The notes below the pieces were generated by a model. That model ran no database searches, was not told the origin of the DNA, and worked only from the letters and a program-made list of their open reading frames with translations. A DNA stretch of 64,000 nucleotides, taken from positions 377,501 through 441,500 of the forward strand of contig OY288160.1 in the NCBI GenBank assembly GCA_958439195.1. Direction: 5' to 3'. Numbering within the stretch: position 1 is the stretch's first letter; each line of letters begins with the position of its first letter. Positions 19,341 to 27,747 of the stretch are shown piece by piece. Made by a program: the position numbers and the translations under genes. Source of the DNA: an uncultured Paracoccaceae bacterium (GTDB taxonomy: Bacteria > Pseudomonadota > Alphaproteobacteria > Rhodobacterales > Rhodobacteraceae).

Positions 19341-20357
19341 CTACAGGCTTGACTGGCGCAAGATCAGGTCGGGCGAGATGACGATGCGGGCGGGTTGCGT
19401 CTGTTTTCCATCCAGCAAATCTTCGATCAACGTGACGGCCCGCCTGCCGATTTCCCGTGGATGTGGGTTGATCGTCGTAAGCGGCGGAACGCAAATTCCG
19501 GCGATTTCGTAATCGCCGAAGCCAGCAATGGAAATGCGGTTCGGAACGGGAATGCCGCGCCGCTGGCATTCGGTCAGGGCGCCAAAAGCGGACAGGTCGG
19601 ATACGCAGATCACGGCTTCGGTATCGGGCAAGCCGTCAAGCAGGCGGGCCATCGCTTCGGCACCTTCACGCATCGAGATTGGTGGTGGCCCTGCCGCGAC
19701 AAGGCGTGACGCGGCAAGGCCATGTGCCTGCATCGCGGCCATGAAACCTGCACGGCGGTCTGCGCCGCGCGTGTCACGGCTGACATCGCCGCCGATAAAG
19801 GCAATCCGGGTCAAGCCTTGGGCCACGAAATGATCGACCATCCCCCGAACGGCCTGCGCGTTGGAAAACCCGACAACGTGACCGATCGGCATCTTGGGAA
19901 GATCCCATGTCTCGATCACCGGGATTCCTGCGTTTTCAAGCAAGCGCCGCGCACGAGGGGTGTGGTTTCCCCCTGTCACAACTATCGTCTCGGGCCGCCG
20001 ACGCAGAAGTTGTTCGATCAGGCGTTCTTCTTCGTTCATGTCATAGTCGGTGGTGCCCAGCAGTATCTGAAGGCCACGCGATTTAAGCCCATCCGACAGA
20101 GCGCGCACCGTATCGGCGAAGTTGGCATTGTTGATTGACGGGATGGTGACAGCGACGAAGTCGGTTTTCTGTGATCTCAGGTTAGAGGCCGTGCTGTCGA
20201 ACACATAGCCCAACGTGTCAGCCGCCTGTAAAATCGCATCGCGCGTTGCGCCGCTGATCGAGCTGTCTGCCTTGAAGGCGCGGCTGACGGTCATTGGTGA
20301 TACGCCCGCAAGGCGGGCGACATCGGTCATTGTCGGTGCTTTGCGGGGTGGCGTCAT
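19341..20357 (-). CDS. LacI-family repressor, GntR-of-gluconate subfamily
   Basis: A 338-residue LacI-family protein. The N-terminal HTH reads MTDVARLAGVSPMTVSRAF with hinge helix SNLRSQ, followed by a sugar-binding core (VAVTIPSINNANFADTVRAL). It resembles gluconate-utilisation repressors. It is the last gene of a minus-strand block with reductase, dehydrogenase and gluconokinase genes. An imperfect palindrome lies 9-20 bp before its start codon, suggesting autoregulation. The effector is probably gluconate or a phosphorylated derivative, by context. Confidence 0.88.
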   Translation of the reverse strand: MTPPRKAPTMTDVARLAGVSPMTVSRAFKADSSISGATRDAILQAADTLGYVFDSTASNLRSQKTDFVAVTIPSINNANFADTVRALSDGLKSRGLQILLGTTDYDMNEEERLIEQLLRRRPETIVVTGGNHTPRARRLLENAGIPVIETWDLPKMPIGHVVGFSNAQAVRGMVDHFVAQGLTRIAFIGGDVSRDTRGADRRAGFMAAMQAHGLAASRLVAAGPPPISMREGAEAMARLLDGLPDTEAVICVSDLSAFGALTECQRRGIPVPNRISIAGFGDYEIAGICVPPLTTINPHPREIGRRAVTLIEDLLDGKQTQPARIVISPDLILRQSSL

Positions 20358-20365
20358 GGGATCAT

Positions 20366-20377
20366 GGTAACGATACC
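20366..20377. promoter_or_regulatory. candidate LacI-family operator in front of the repressor gene
   Basis: GGTAACGATACC is a 12-bp palindrome with one mismatched pair and the central CG typical of LacI-family sites. It lies just upstream of the repressor start and resembles the four other operators in this cluster. Confidence 0.5.
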
Positions 20378-20431
20378 TGATGCGCGAATCCAGCCCCGCA
20401 CGAACCGGGGCAGTCGTGGTCTGCTTGGCTG

Positions 20432-20767
20432 TCAGGCTGGTTCGTGATCATGCGCGATGGTGACATGGTGATGGATGCGCCCGGTGAAGAACCGCGCCAG
20501 AACCGCCTCGGTTGCGGCTTTCCCTTCGCTTCGGGCGGGGCTGGCGAGCGCGCGGTCGACCGCGGCAAGATCCGGATAGCTGATGGCCAGGATCAGGGGG
20601 TATTCTGGTGCCTCGTCATCGCGGCTTTCGGCAAAGCTGACGCGCACGGCAAGCGCGCCGGGAAAGGCTTTCCATTTTGGCAGGATCTCGGTCAGGACAG
20701 CCTGGCGGAATGCTTCGGTCTGGCCGTCGTGAACCTTGCCTTCGAACAGGGCATAGCGGGTGATCAT
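20432..20767 (-). CDS. small ferredoxin-like-fold protein (EthD/ABM-type), function unknown
   Basis: A 111-residue protein starting MITRYALFEGKVHDGQTEAF and rich in residues typical of the dimeric alpha/beta-barrel (ABM/EthD) superfamily: an N-terminal strand, PKWKAFPGALAVRVSFAES, and a final HHHVTIAHDHEPA tail dense in histidine. Its ATG overlaps the stop of the preceding dehydrogenase gene (ATGA at 20764-20767), so it belongs to the gluconate operon. No catalytic residues can be named. An aldonate epimerase or isomerase-like role is only a guess from context. Confidence 0.75.
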   Translation of the reverse strand: MITRYALFEGKVHDGQTEAFRQAVLTEILPKWKAFPGALAVRVSFAESRDDEAPEYPLILAISYPDLAAVDRALASPARSEGKAATEAVLARFFTGRIHHHVTIAHDHEPA

Positions 20768-21651
20768 GCGAATTTTTCCTTTTCCGGGCCTTTGAAGAAT
20801 TCCATCAACGCGGCCTGATCTTCGCCACCCAAACCGGCCGCAGTCAGCATGCGGTGGATTTCGGCGCAAAGTGTGGTCAGCGGCATTGGCGTTCGGGTAA
20901 GGCGGGCCAGATCTGCGGCACCGTCAAGATCCTTGACCATGTTGTCGATCCGGCCTGTGCGGCGGTAATCGCGGCTGGCAAAGCGTGGCATGTATTCCTG
21001 CAGGATCGCGCTGTCGGCCCGCCCGCCGCGCAAGGCTTGAGGGATCATGGCAACATCGACGCCCGCCGCTTCGGCCAGCGCCGTTGCTTCTGCCACCGCC
21101 AAAAAGCCCAGCCCGCACAGAACCTGATTGATCAGTTTGGTGGTCTGCCCCGCGCCCGTCCCGCCCATGCGGGTCTGATTGCTGGCCACCTGTGCCAGCA
21201 CGCGCTGGGCTTCGGTCACGTCAATCTCGGCTCCGCCCTGCATCAGGGTAAGTTCGCCCTTGGCGGCCTTTGGGATGCCGCCGGACAACGGGCTGTCGAC
21301 CCAGCGCAGCCCGCAGGCCGCGGCATCCGCTGCCAGCGCCTTTGTCGCATCCGGGTCGATGGAGGACATGTCGATCAGCAAGGTGCCGGGGGCTGCACCT
21401 TCGGCGACGCCCGCCGGTCCGAACACCGCCGCGCGCACGATGTGCGGCGCGTTCAGCGACAGGATGACGGTCGTTGCGGCACGCGCTGCCGCTGCGGCAG
21501 ACCCGGCCGCCACAGCCCCAAGCGCCACCAGTGCAGCCATCTTTTCCTCATCAAGATCGAACACGATAAGGGGTGTCCCGGTCTGCACCAGGCGCGCGCC
21601 AATCGCGCCGCCCATTGCCCCGGCTCCGATCAGGGCGACGATTCCAGTCAT
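20764..21651 (-). CDS. 3-hydroxyisobutyrate dehydrogenase-family NAD(P) oxidoreductase
   Basis: A 295-residue beta-hydroxyacid dehydrogenase. The N-terminal Rossmann motif is ALIGAGAMGGAIGARL; the substrate motif is DSPLSGGIPKAAKGELTLM; and the catalytic lysine lies in GAGQTTKLINQVL. The family includes tartronate-semialdehyde reductase and 3-hydroxyisobutyrate dehydrogenase. Position between gntK and a small unknown gene, with 4-bp ATGA overlaps at both ends, points to sugar-acid metabolism rather than valine breakdown. Exact substrate not determinable. Confidence 0.88.
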   Translation of the reverse strand: MTGIVALIGAGAMGGAIGARLVQTGTPLIVFDLDEEKMAALVALGAVAAGSAAAAARAATTVILSLNAPHIVRAAVFGPAGVAEGAAPGTLLIDMSSIDPDATKALAADAAACGLRWVDSPLSGGIPKAAKGELTLMQGGAEIDVTEAQRVLAQVASNQTRMGGTGAGQTTKLINQVLCGLGFLAVAEATALAEAAGVDVAMIPQALRGGRADSAILQEYMPRFASRDYRRTGRIDNMVKDLDGAADLARLTRTPMPLTTLCAEIHRMLTAAGLGGEDQAALMEFFKGPEKEKFA

Positions 21652-22145
21652 GTGGTGTCTCCGGATATATCGGTCAGGATGGCATCGACGACGGTGGAAA
21701 GTGTTTCGGCGACATCCAGTTTCAGCGCCTCTTCCGGTCCGGGGGCCTCTAGCGTGGCAAACTGGCTGTCGAGCAGGGTGGCGGGCATGTAATGGCCCGT
21801 GCGCGCCGCCATGCGGGTTGCAATGAGGTCGCGGCTGCCTGCCAGATGGACAAAGCGCACAGGCCCGCCCGCGCCCTGGCGAATGCGGTCACGATAGGCG
21901 CGGCGCAGGGCAGAGCAGCCAACGATGACGGGCGCACCATCCTTTAACACCTGGGCCACCTGGTCGAGCCAGGGCCAGCGGTCCGTGTCGGTGAGCGGGA
22001 TGCCCGCGCGCATCTTTTCGACATTGGCCGCAGGATGTAGGTCGTCGCCATCCCGATAGAGAATGCCAAGACGATTCCCAAGAGCCGCGCCCACGCTGGA
22101 TTTTCCGCAGCCCGAAACGCCCATGATCACGATCCGATGCATCAT
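21648..22145 (-). CDS. gntK: gluconokinase
   Basis: A 165-residue kinase of the GntK family that phosphorylates D-gluconate to 6-phosphogluconate. P-loop GVSGCGKSS, then YRDGDDLHPAANVEKMRAG, PLTDTDRWPWL, CSALRRAYRD and GHYMPATLLDSQ are diagnostic. The first ATG of the pair at 22145 overlaps the stop of the dehydrogenase gene upstream (ATGA). Its product feeds 6-phosphogluconate dehydrogenase at 26338. Confidence 0.95.
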   Translation of the reverse strand: MMHRIVIMGVSGCGKSSVGAALGNRLGILYRDGDDLHPAANVEKMRAGIPLTDTDRWPWLDQVAQVLKDGAPVIVGCSALRRAYRDRIRQGAGGPVRFVHLAGSRDLIATRMAARTGHYMPATLLDSQFATLEAPGPEEALKLDVAETLSTVVDAILTDISGDTT

Positions 22146-22897
22146 AGGGAAGCCGTGATGCCGCCGTCTACGTAAAGGATATGGCCGTTCACAAAGCTGG
22201 CCGCGTCCGAGGCGAGGAAGATGCAAGCGCCCTGCAATTCTTCGACCCGGCCCCAGCGGCCGGCAGGGGTCCTCTTTTCCAGCCATTGGGAAAAAGCGGG
22301 ATCCGCGACCAGTGCCGCATTCAGCGGTGTGTCGAAATAGCCCGGCGCAATCGCATTGCAGTTCAGGCCGTGCTTGGCCCAATCCGTGGCCATTCCCTTG
22401 GTCAGATTGCCGACCGCGCCTTTGGTGGCGGTGTAGGGCGCGATGGATGGGCGGGCCAAGGCGGTCTGAACGCTGGCGATGTTGATGATCTTGCCCTTGC
22501 CCCGCGCGATCATGTGGCGCGCCACTGCCTGACCTACGTGAAAGACGCTGGCGATATTGGTTTGCAACAGGCGTTCAAAGGCGTCGGGGGGGAAATCTTC
22601 AAGGGGCGCGCGGTGCTGCATGCCGGCATTGTTGACCAGAATGTCGATGGGGTGGCCTGCTGCTTCGAACCCGTCGACCGCTGAACGCACGGCGGCGTGG
22701 TCTGTCGCATCGAAGGCCAGTGTCTGCGCCCCGGTGATCTGTGCCGCTGCTGCCGCCAGCCTGGCCGGATCGCGGCCATTCAGGACCACTTTTGCGCCCG
22801 CCGCTGCCAGACCCTGCGCCAGGGCAAAGCCGATGCCTTGGGATGAGCCGGTGATCAGGGCGCGTTTTCCGGTCAGATCGAAAAGCGTCAATGCCAC
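22142..22897 (-). CDS. SDR-family gluconate 5-dehydrogenase / 5-keto-gluconate reductase
   Basis: A 251-residue short-chain dehydrogenase: cofactor motif TGSSQGIGFAL, NNAG, active-site Ser in NIASVQ and YTATK. FDLTGKRALITGSSQGIG and the C-terminal SDAASFVNGHILYVDGG resemble IdnO/Gno, which interconvert 5-keto-gluconate and gluconate. Start is GTG at 22897 after AAGGAG. It leads the minus-strand operon, back-to-back with the 2-hydroxyacid dehydrogenase gene across a shared operator. Confidence 0.88.
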   Translation of the reverse strand: MALTLFDLTGKRALITGSSQGIGFALAQGLAAAGAKVVLNGRDPARLAAAAAQITGAQTLAFDATDHAAVRSAVDGFEAAGHPIDILVNNAGMQHRAPLEDFPPDAFERLLQTNIASVFHVGQAVARHMIARGKGKIINIASVQTALARPSIAPYTATKGAVGNLTKGMATDWAKHGLNCNAIAPGYFDTPLNAALVADPAFSQWLEKRTPAGRWGRVEELQGACIFLASDAASFVNGHILYVDGGITASL

Positions 22898-22946
22898 GAT
22901 GCGTTCTCCTTACTTCGCTCTCGACAAGCGATGGTAGGACTGGTTA

Positions 22947-22960
22947 TGTTATCGATAACA
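22947..22960. promoter_or_regulatory. LacI-family operator in the divergent promoter region
   Basis: TGTTATCGATAACA is a perfect 14-bp palindrome. It lies midway between the divergent starts at 22897 and 22990, where a repressor would control both operons. Its core differs from the E. coli GntR core TTACCGGTAA only at two central positions. Confidence 0.8.
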
Positions 22961-22989
22961 ATTACTGTCAACCCCTGATGGGAGAGAAG

Positions 22990-23937
22990 ATGGACAAGCC
23001 CCATATCCTGCAAGTCGGACCTTACCCGAACTGGGACCAAGATCCGATCGACGTGGCTTTTCATGCGCATCGGTATTTTGAAGCGGATGACAAGGCGGCG
23101 TTTCTGGCGGAACGCGGGCCACAGGTCCGCGCGATTGCCACGCGCGGCGAACTTGGGGCAAATGCTGCGATGATCGCGGCCTGCCCGCAGTTGGAAGTGA
23201 TCAGCGTTTACGGTGTCGGCTATGACGCGGTCGATCTTGGTGCCTGTCGGCAGCGTGGCATACGGGTGACGAATACGCCAGATGTGCTGACCAATGATGT
23301 GGCGGACCTTGGGGTTGCAATGATGCTGGTGCAGTCACGCGGCATGATCGGGGCAGAAACCTGGGTGCGTGACGGATCTTGGGCAAATCGGGGGCTTTAC
23401 CCGCTGCAGCGCAAGGTTTGGGGGTGCAGGGCGGGTATCCTTGGGCTGGGTCGTATCGGGTTTGAGGTGGCAAAACGCCTTGCTGCCTTTGACATGGATA
23501 TTGCCTATTCCGCCACCGCGCCGAAGGCAGGCGCCGACGGATGGGAATTCATTCCCGATCCCGTCGCGCTTGCAGAGCGATCTGATTTTCTGTTCGTGAC
23601 ATTGGCCGCTTCGCAGGCGACGCGACATATTGTCGATGCCAAGGTGATCGAGGCATTGGGGCCAGAGGGGATGCTGATCAACATCAGCCGCGCCTCGAAC
23701 ATTGACGAAGGCGCGCTGCTTGCGGCGTTGGAAGGCGGCCGACTTGGTTCTGCCGCTCTGGATGTGTTTGAGGGTGAGCCAAAGCTGAACCCAAGATTTC
23801 TTGCATTGCCGAATGTGCTTTTGCAGCCGCATCATGCCAGCGGAACGATCGAGACACGCAAGGCGATGGGGCAGTTGCTTCGAGACAACCTGACTGCGCA
23901 TTTCGCGGGCCAGCCCCTGCCGACCCCGGTGCTATGA
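22990..23937 (+). CDS. D-isomer-specific 2-hydroxyacid dehydrogenase (2-keto-gluconate reductase type)
   Basis: A 315-residue dehydrogenase with NAD(P) motif GILGLGRIGFEVAKRL and active-site region INISRASNIDEGAL, with Glu in FEGEP and His in QPHHASGT. This is the GhrB/2-ketogluconate reductase branch by general layout. The ATG at 22990 follows GGGAGAG; the upstream ATG at 22978 is less well placed. It is first in a plus-strand unit with idnD and sits next to the perfect operator. Likely reduces a keto-aldonate. Confidence 0.85.
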   Translation: MDKPHILQVGPYPNWDQDPIDVAFHAHRYFEADDKAAFLAERGPQVRAIATRGELGANAAMIAACPQLEVISVYGVGYDAVDLGACRQRGIRVTNTPDVLTNDVADLGVAMMLVQSRGMIGAETWVRDGSWANRGLYPLQRKVWGCRAGILGLGRIGFEVAKRLAAFDMDIAYSATAPKAGADGWEFIPDPVALAERSDFLFVTLAASQATRHIVDAKVIEALGPEGMLINISRASNIDEGALLAALEGGRLGSAALDVFEGEPKLNPRFLALPNVLLQPHHASGTIETRKAMGQLLRDNLTAHFAGQPLPTPVL

Positions 23938-23938
23938 C

Positions 23939-24976
23939 ATGCGCGCCATCGTCATTCATGCCGCGCGCGACCTGCGGATCGAAGATCACATGGCCGAGGT
24001 GCCTGGTCCCGGCCAGTTGGGCCTGCGCCTTGCCACAGGCGGGGTGTGCGGATCAGATCTGCACTACTACAATCACGGTGGGTTTGGCGCAGTTCGGTTG
24101 CGTGAACCCATGATCCTGGGGCATGAGGTTTCGGCCTTTGTCGAAACGCTTGGCCCCGGTGTGACCGGCTTTCGCCCCGGCCAGTTGGTCGCGGTTTCGC
24201 CGTCGCGGCCCTGCGGTGATTGCAAGTTCTGTCTGGAAGGATTGCAGAACCAATGTCTGAACATGCGGTTTTACGGGTCGGCTATGCCGTTTCCCCATGT
24301 TCAGGGCGCGTTTCGTGAAAGCCTGGTCGCCGATGTTGGCCAATGCGTCGATGCCAGCGGTCTGACGGCGGGCGAGGCTGCGATGGCCGAGCCGCTGGCT
24401 GTGACGCTGCATGCCACGGTGCGGGCAGGTGGGATGCTGGGCAAGCGGGTGCTGGTCACGGGCTGTGGGCCTATTGGGGTGTTGTCGATCCTTGCCGCGC
24501 GGCGGGGCGGGGCGGCAGAGATTGTGGCGACCGACTTGTCGGATTTCACATTGTCGCTGGCGGCCTCGGTTGGGGCGGATCGTGTGATCAATACGGGGAC
24601 CGAACCCGATGCCCTGGCGTCCTATGGCACGGACAAGGGCTATTTCGACGTTCTTTATGAATGCACGGGCGTTGCTGCCGCGTTGGCAGGCGGCATTGCC
24701 GCCCTGCGCCCGCGGGGGGTGATCCTGCAACTGGGCCTTGGTGGTGATATGTCGCTGCCGATGATGGCGATCACGGCTAAGGAGTTGGAGCTGCGGGGAT
24801 CGTTCCGGTTTCACCCGGAATTCGCTGTGGGGGTTGGCCTGATGCAAAAGGGCTTGATCGACGTCAAGCCGTTAATCACGCAGACTGTGCCGCTGTCGGA
24901 AGCAGAAACCGCCTTTCGGTTGGCGTCGGATCGCAGTCAGGCCATGAAGGCGCAGATCGAATTTGCCGTGGGCTAA
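23939..24976 (+). CDS. idnD: L-idonate 5-dehydrogenase, zinc-dependent
   Basis: A 345-residue medium-chain dehydrogenase. Catalytic zinc ligands sit in GVCGSDLHYYNHGGFG and LGHEV; the structural zinc loop is CGDCKFCLEGLQNQC; NAD motif GCGPIG. HYYNHGGFGAVRLREPMILG and MRFYGSAM are typical of IdnD, which oxidises L-idonate to 5-keto-gluconate. It starts one base after the preceding stop codon and its last 4 bp overlap the tail of a convergent gene. Confidence 0.92.
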   Translation: MRAIVIHAARDLRIEDHMAEVPGPGQLGLRLATGGVCGSDLHYYNHGGFGAVRLREPMILGHEVSAFVETLGPGVTGFRPGQLVAVSPSRPCGDCKFCLEGLQNQCLNMRFYGSAMPFPHVQGAFRESLVADVGQCVDASGLTAGEAAMAEPLAVTLHATVRAGGMLGKRVLVTGCGPIGVLSILAARRGGAAEIVATDLSDFTLSLAASVGADRVINTGTEPDALASYGTDKGYFDVLYECTGVAAALAGGIAALRPRGVILQLGLGGDMSLPMMAITAKELELRGSFRFHPEFAVGVGLMQKGLIDVKPLITQTVPLSEAETAFRLASDRSQAMKAQIEFAVG

Positions 24977-25392
24977 TCCAAAGATGCGCCGATAGCGGCC
25001 AATGCCGCCATTGCTACGTCGATATCCTGATCTCCGGTGCCAGAACCCACGCCGATGCCGCCCAGCAAGACGCCATCCCGCCAGATCGGCAGCCCGCCCG
25101 GTAGTCCTGTCATTGCCCCGTCGGTTGCCGCCGCAATGGCAGGGCGCACCGACTCGGCCATTTTGTGCGAGGCGCGGCCTGTCGAGGCGGCGGTCTGGGC
25201 CTTGGCCCGTGCGGATCGCAAGGACAGCACCCTTGCGCCGGTCATTCGGAGGGAAGCAAGATCGACCGCTGAAGGATCGACGATCACGATGCATTGCGGC
25301 TGGCCTATCGCTGTGGCCTTTTCGGTCGCGGCTGTCAGCATGGCCAACAGCGCGTGATCCGTCAGCCGCGCGGTCGTCTCGGTTATTTTCAT
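24973..25392 (-). CDS. GlcG/HbpS-family protein
   Basis: A 139-residue protein of the GlcG/HbpS (haem-degrading) family: IVIVDPSAVDLASLRMTGA, ASTGRASHKMAES, and a glycine-rich end (GLPGGLPIWRDGVLLGGIGV). These often accompany glycolate, diol or sugar-acid genes without a clear biochemical role. It is the only minus-strand gene inside the plus-strand run and could share the operator region at 25421 with the lactonase gene. Tail-to-tail overlap of 4 bp with idnD. Confidence 0.82.
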   Translation of the reverse strand: MKITETTARLTDHALLAMLTAATEKATAIGQPQCIVIVDPSAVDLASLRMTGARVLSLRSARAKAQTAASTGRASHKMAESVRPAIAAATDGAMTGLPGGLPIWRDGVLLGGIGVGSGTGDQDIDVAMAALAAIGASLD

Positions 25393-25420
25393 CGGGAGCC
25401 TTCGGGTTTAGCCGTTCCTG

Positions 25421-25434
25421 TGATAACGATAACA
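25421..25434. promoter_or_regulatory. candidate LacI-family operator between divergent genes
   Basis: TGATAACGATAACA matches the 14-bp palindrome at 22947 in 12 positions; one half-site is perfect and the other degenerate. It lies between the starts of the GlcG-like gene (25392) and the SMP-30 gene (25457). Confidence 0.6.
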
Positions 25435-25456
25435 AACCTTGTTGAGAGGAGCCAGC

Positions 25457-26347
25457 ATGTCCTTTTTCGAAGTTTACGATCCGGTTTTCGCGTCCTATGT
25501 GATGGGGAACGCGCCGGTTAAGCGGATCGCTACGGGATTTGACTGGGTCGAAGGCCCGGTTTGGTTTGGTGATCAGGGATGTCTGCTGTTTTCCGATATT
25601 CCCAACAACCGCATCCTGCGATGGACGGATGAAGGGTTGACCACTTTCCGCGCGCCATCCAACTTTGCCAATGGCCACACGCGCGACCTTCAGGGGCGGT
25701 TGGTCAGTTGTGAACATGGCACACGACGGGTGACCCGTACGGAATGGGATGGCAGCATCACGGTCCTGGCTGACGCCTATCAGGGCAAGCCGCTCAACAG
25801 CCCCAATGATGTGATCGTGGCCCAGGATGGGGCCATCTGGTTCACCGATCCGCATTACGGGATCATGACGGATTATGAAGGGTTCAAGGCGGCGCAGGAA
25901 TTGCCTTGTTCGGTCTATCGCATCGCGCCGGATGGCGGCATCACGGCGATGATCACCGATATGGCCTGTCCGAATGGACTGGCCTTCAGCCCCGATGAAA
26001 GCCGCCTTTACGTGGCTGATACGGGGCGCATGTTTTCGGATGATCCGCAGGGCATTCGCGTGTTTGACATGGTGGATGGGCGCCCGGTCAATGGCCGGCC
26101 GTTTCACAGTATCGCCACCGGATGCGCCGATGGCATCCGAGCCGATATGGACGGAAATCTTTGGTCATCGGCCGGGGACGGGGTGCATTGCATCGCATCG
26201 GATGGGCGGCTGCTGGGCAAGATCCTTGTGCCGGAGACGGTGTCGAACATCTGCTTTGGGGGGCGGGCGAAGCACCGGCTTTTCATCACCGCGACAACAA
26301 GCCTCTATTCCGTCATCCTGAACAGAAGGGGCGCACAATGGCCGTGA
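25457..26347 (+). CDS. SMP-30/gluconolactonase-family lactonase
   Basis: A 296-residue six-bladed beta-propeller of the SMP-30/LRE family. Metal-site residues are visible as Glu in FDWVEGPVWFG, Asn in LNSPNDVIVAQDG and Asp in GCADGIRADMDG. It would hydrolyse a sugar-acid lactone to the free aldonate. AGAGGAG precedes the ATG at 25457. Its last 10 bp overlap the 6-phosphogluconate dehydrogenase gene. Confidence 0.9.
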   Translation: MSFFEVYDPVFASYVMGNAPVKRIATGFDWVEGPVWFGDQGCLLFSDIPNNRILRWTDEGLTTFRAPSNFANGHTRDLQGRLVSCEHGTRRVTRTEWDGSITVLADAYQGKPLNSPNDVIVAQDGAIWFTDPHYGIMTDYEGFKAAQELPCSVYRIAPDGGITAMITDMACPNGLAFSPDESRLYVADTGRMFSDDPQGIRVFDMVDGRPVNGRPFHSIATGCADGIRADMDGNLWSSAGDGVHCIASDGRLLGKILVPETVSNICFGGRAKHRLFITATTSLYSVILNRRGAQWP

Positions 26348-27747
26348 CAAATCCGACAATCGGGCTGATTGGCCTTGGCACGATGGGTTCGGCGCTGGCG
26401 TTGAACATTGCCGAGAAGGGCTTTGGGATTGCTGTCTGGAACCGCACGGCCGCTGTGACGAAAACGTTCATGGCGCAGGCAGGCGGCCTTTCAACCTGCA
26501 TCACACCAGCCGATACGCTGGTGGAATTTGTTGCAGCGATGGATGCGCCGCGGGCCATTGTCCTGATGGTATCGGCGGGGCAGGCGGTTGATGATCAGCT
26601 TGCGTCGCTTGGCCCGCTTCTTGGCCCGGACGACCTGGTGATTGACGTGGGGAACGCGAATTTCCACGACACAAACCGGCGCGCCTTGGCCGGTTTGCCG
26701 TTTCGGTTCATGGGGATCGGCGTGTCGGGTGGCGAGGAGGGGGCACGGCACGGCCCCGCCATCATGGCGGGCGGCACCCATGCCGACTGGGGCCGGATTG
26801 CACCCGTCCTGCTGGCCATTGCCGCGCGCGCCGAAGACGGCACGCCTTGTGCCGCACATCTGGGGCCGGATGGCGCGGGCCATTTCGTCAAGGCAGTCCA
26901 TAACGGCATCGAATATGCAGACATGCAGATGATCGCGGAAACCTATGGGGTGATGCGCGATGGCCTGGGGATGCAGGCGGAAGATATTTCGTCCGCCTTT
27001 GCGGGGTGGAATGCTGGCCCCCTGCAATCCTATCTGGTGGAGATATCCGCCGAGGTGGCCAAGGCTGTCGATCCTGTAGGTGGTGGCCCGCTTCTGGATA
27101 TGATCGTGGATGCGGCGGGGCAAAAGGGAACCGGACGCTGGACGGCGATAGAGGCGCAGAACCTGTCTGCGCCGATCCCTGTTATCGAAGCGGCGGTCAT
27201 GGCGCGGAATGTTTCGGCGCGGCGGGCTGAACGTGCGGCGGGTGAGGCGGTTTTTGGGCCAGCACCGCAAAGGATTGATGGCGCGCTGACGGTTGCGGAC
27301 CTGGAACAGGCGCTGATCGCGGGCAAGATCCTTTGCTATGCGCAGGGTTTTGCCATGATGAACGCCGCGGCGGCAGAGTTTGACTGGGCGCTTGATCTGC
27401 CGGCCATTGCGCGGGTGTGGCGGGCAGGCTGCATCATCCGGTCTGCCATGCTGAACGACATGGCGACGGCGCTTGGGCATGATCCGGGTCGGAACCTGAT
27501 CTTGTCGGATTTCTTTGCCGAGCGTTTGCGGCGGTCCTTGCCCGCCTTGCGCCGTGTGGTGGCGACAGGGGCGTTGCGCGGGCTTGCGCTGCCTGCGCTT
27601 GGGGCTGGGCTGGCGTGGTTCGACATGATGCGCACCGCCCGTGGCACGGCAAACATGATCCAGGGCCAGCGCGACTTTTTCGGGCTGCATGGTTTTGAAC
27701 GGCTGGATGGTTTGGCCCGGCCGCATGGTCCGTGGTCGGCTGTCTAG
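26338..27747 (+). CDS. gnd: 6-phosphogluconate dehydrogenase, decarboxylating
   Basis: A 469-residue enzyme oxidising 6-phosphogluconate to ribulose 5-phosphate and CO2. NADP motif GLIGLGTMGSALALNIAEKG with WNRT; substrate motif GIGVSGGEEGARHGP; catalytic lysine in HFVKAVHNGIEYADMQMI. Length and motifs are complete. Coupling to a lactonase and gluconokinase suggests a local oxidative pentose-phosphate shunt for gluconate. It overlaps the lactonase start-to-end by 10 bp and ends in a 4-bp overlap with the convergent LacI gene. Confidence 0.95.
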   Translation: MAVTNPTIGLIGLGTMGSALALNIAEKGFGIAVWNRTAAVTKTFMAQAGGLSTCITPADTLVEFVAAMDAPRAIVLMVSAGQAVDDQLASLGPLLGPDDLVIDVGNANFHDTNRRALAGLPFRFMGIGVSGGEEGARHGPAIMAGGTHADWGRIAPVLLAIAARAEDGTPCAAHLGPDGAGHFVKAVHNGIEYADMQMIAETYGVMRDGLGMQAEDISSAFAGWNAGPLQSYLVEISAEVAKAVDPVGGGPLLDMIVDAAGQKGTGRWTAIEAQNLSAPIPVIEAAVMARNVSARRAERAAGEAVFGPAPQRIDGALTVADLEQALIAGKILCYAQGFAMMNAAAAEFDWALDLPAIARVWRAGCIIRSAMLNDMATALGHDPGRNLILSDFFAERLRRSLPALRRVVATGALRGLALPALGAGLAWFDMMRTARGTANMIQGQRDFFGLHGFERLDGLARPHGPWSAV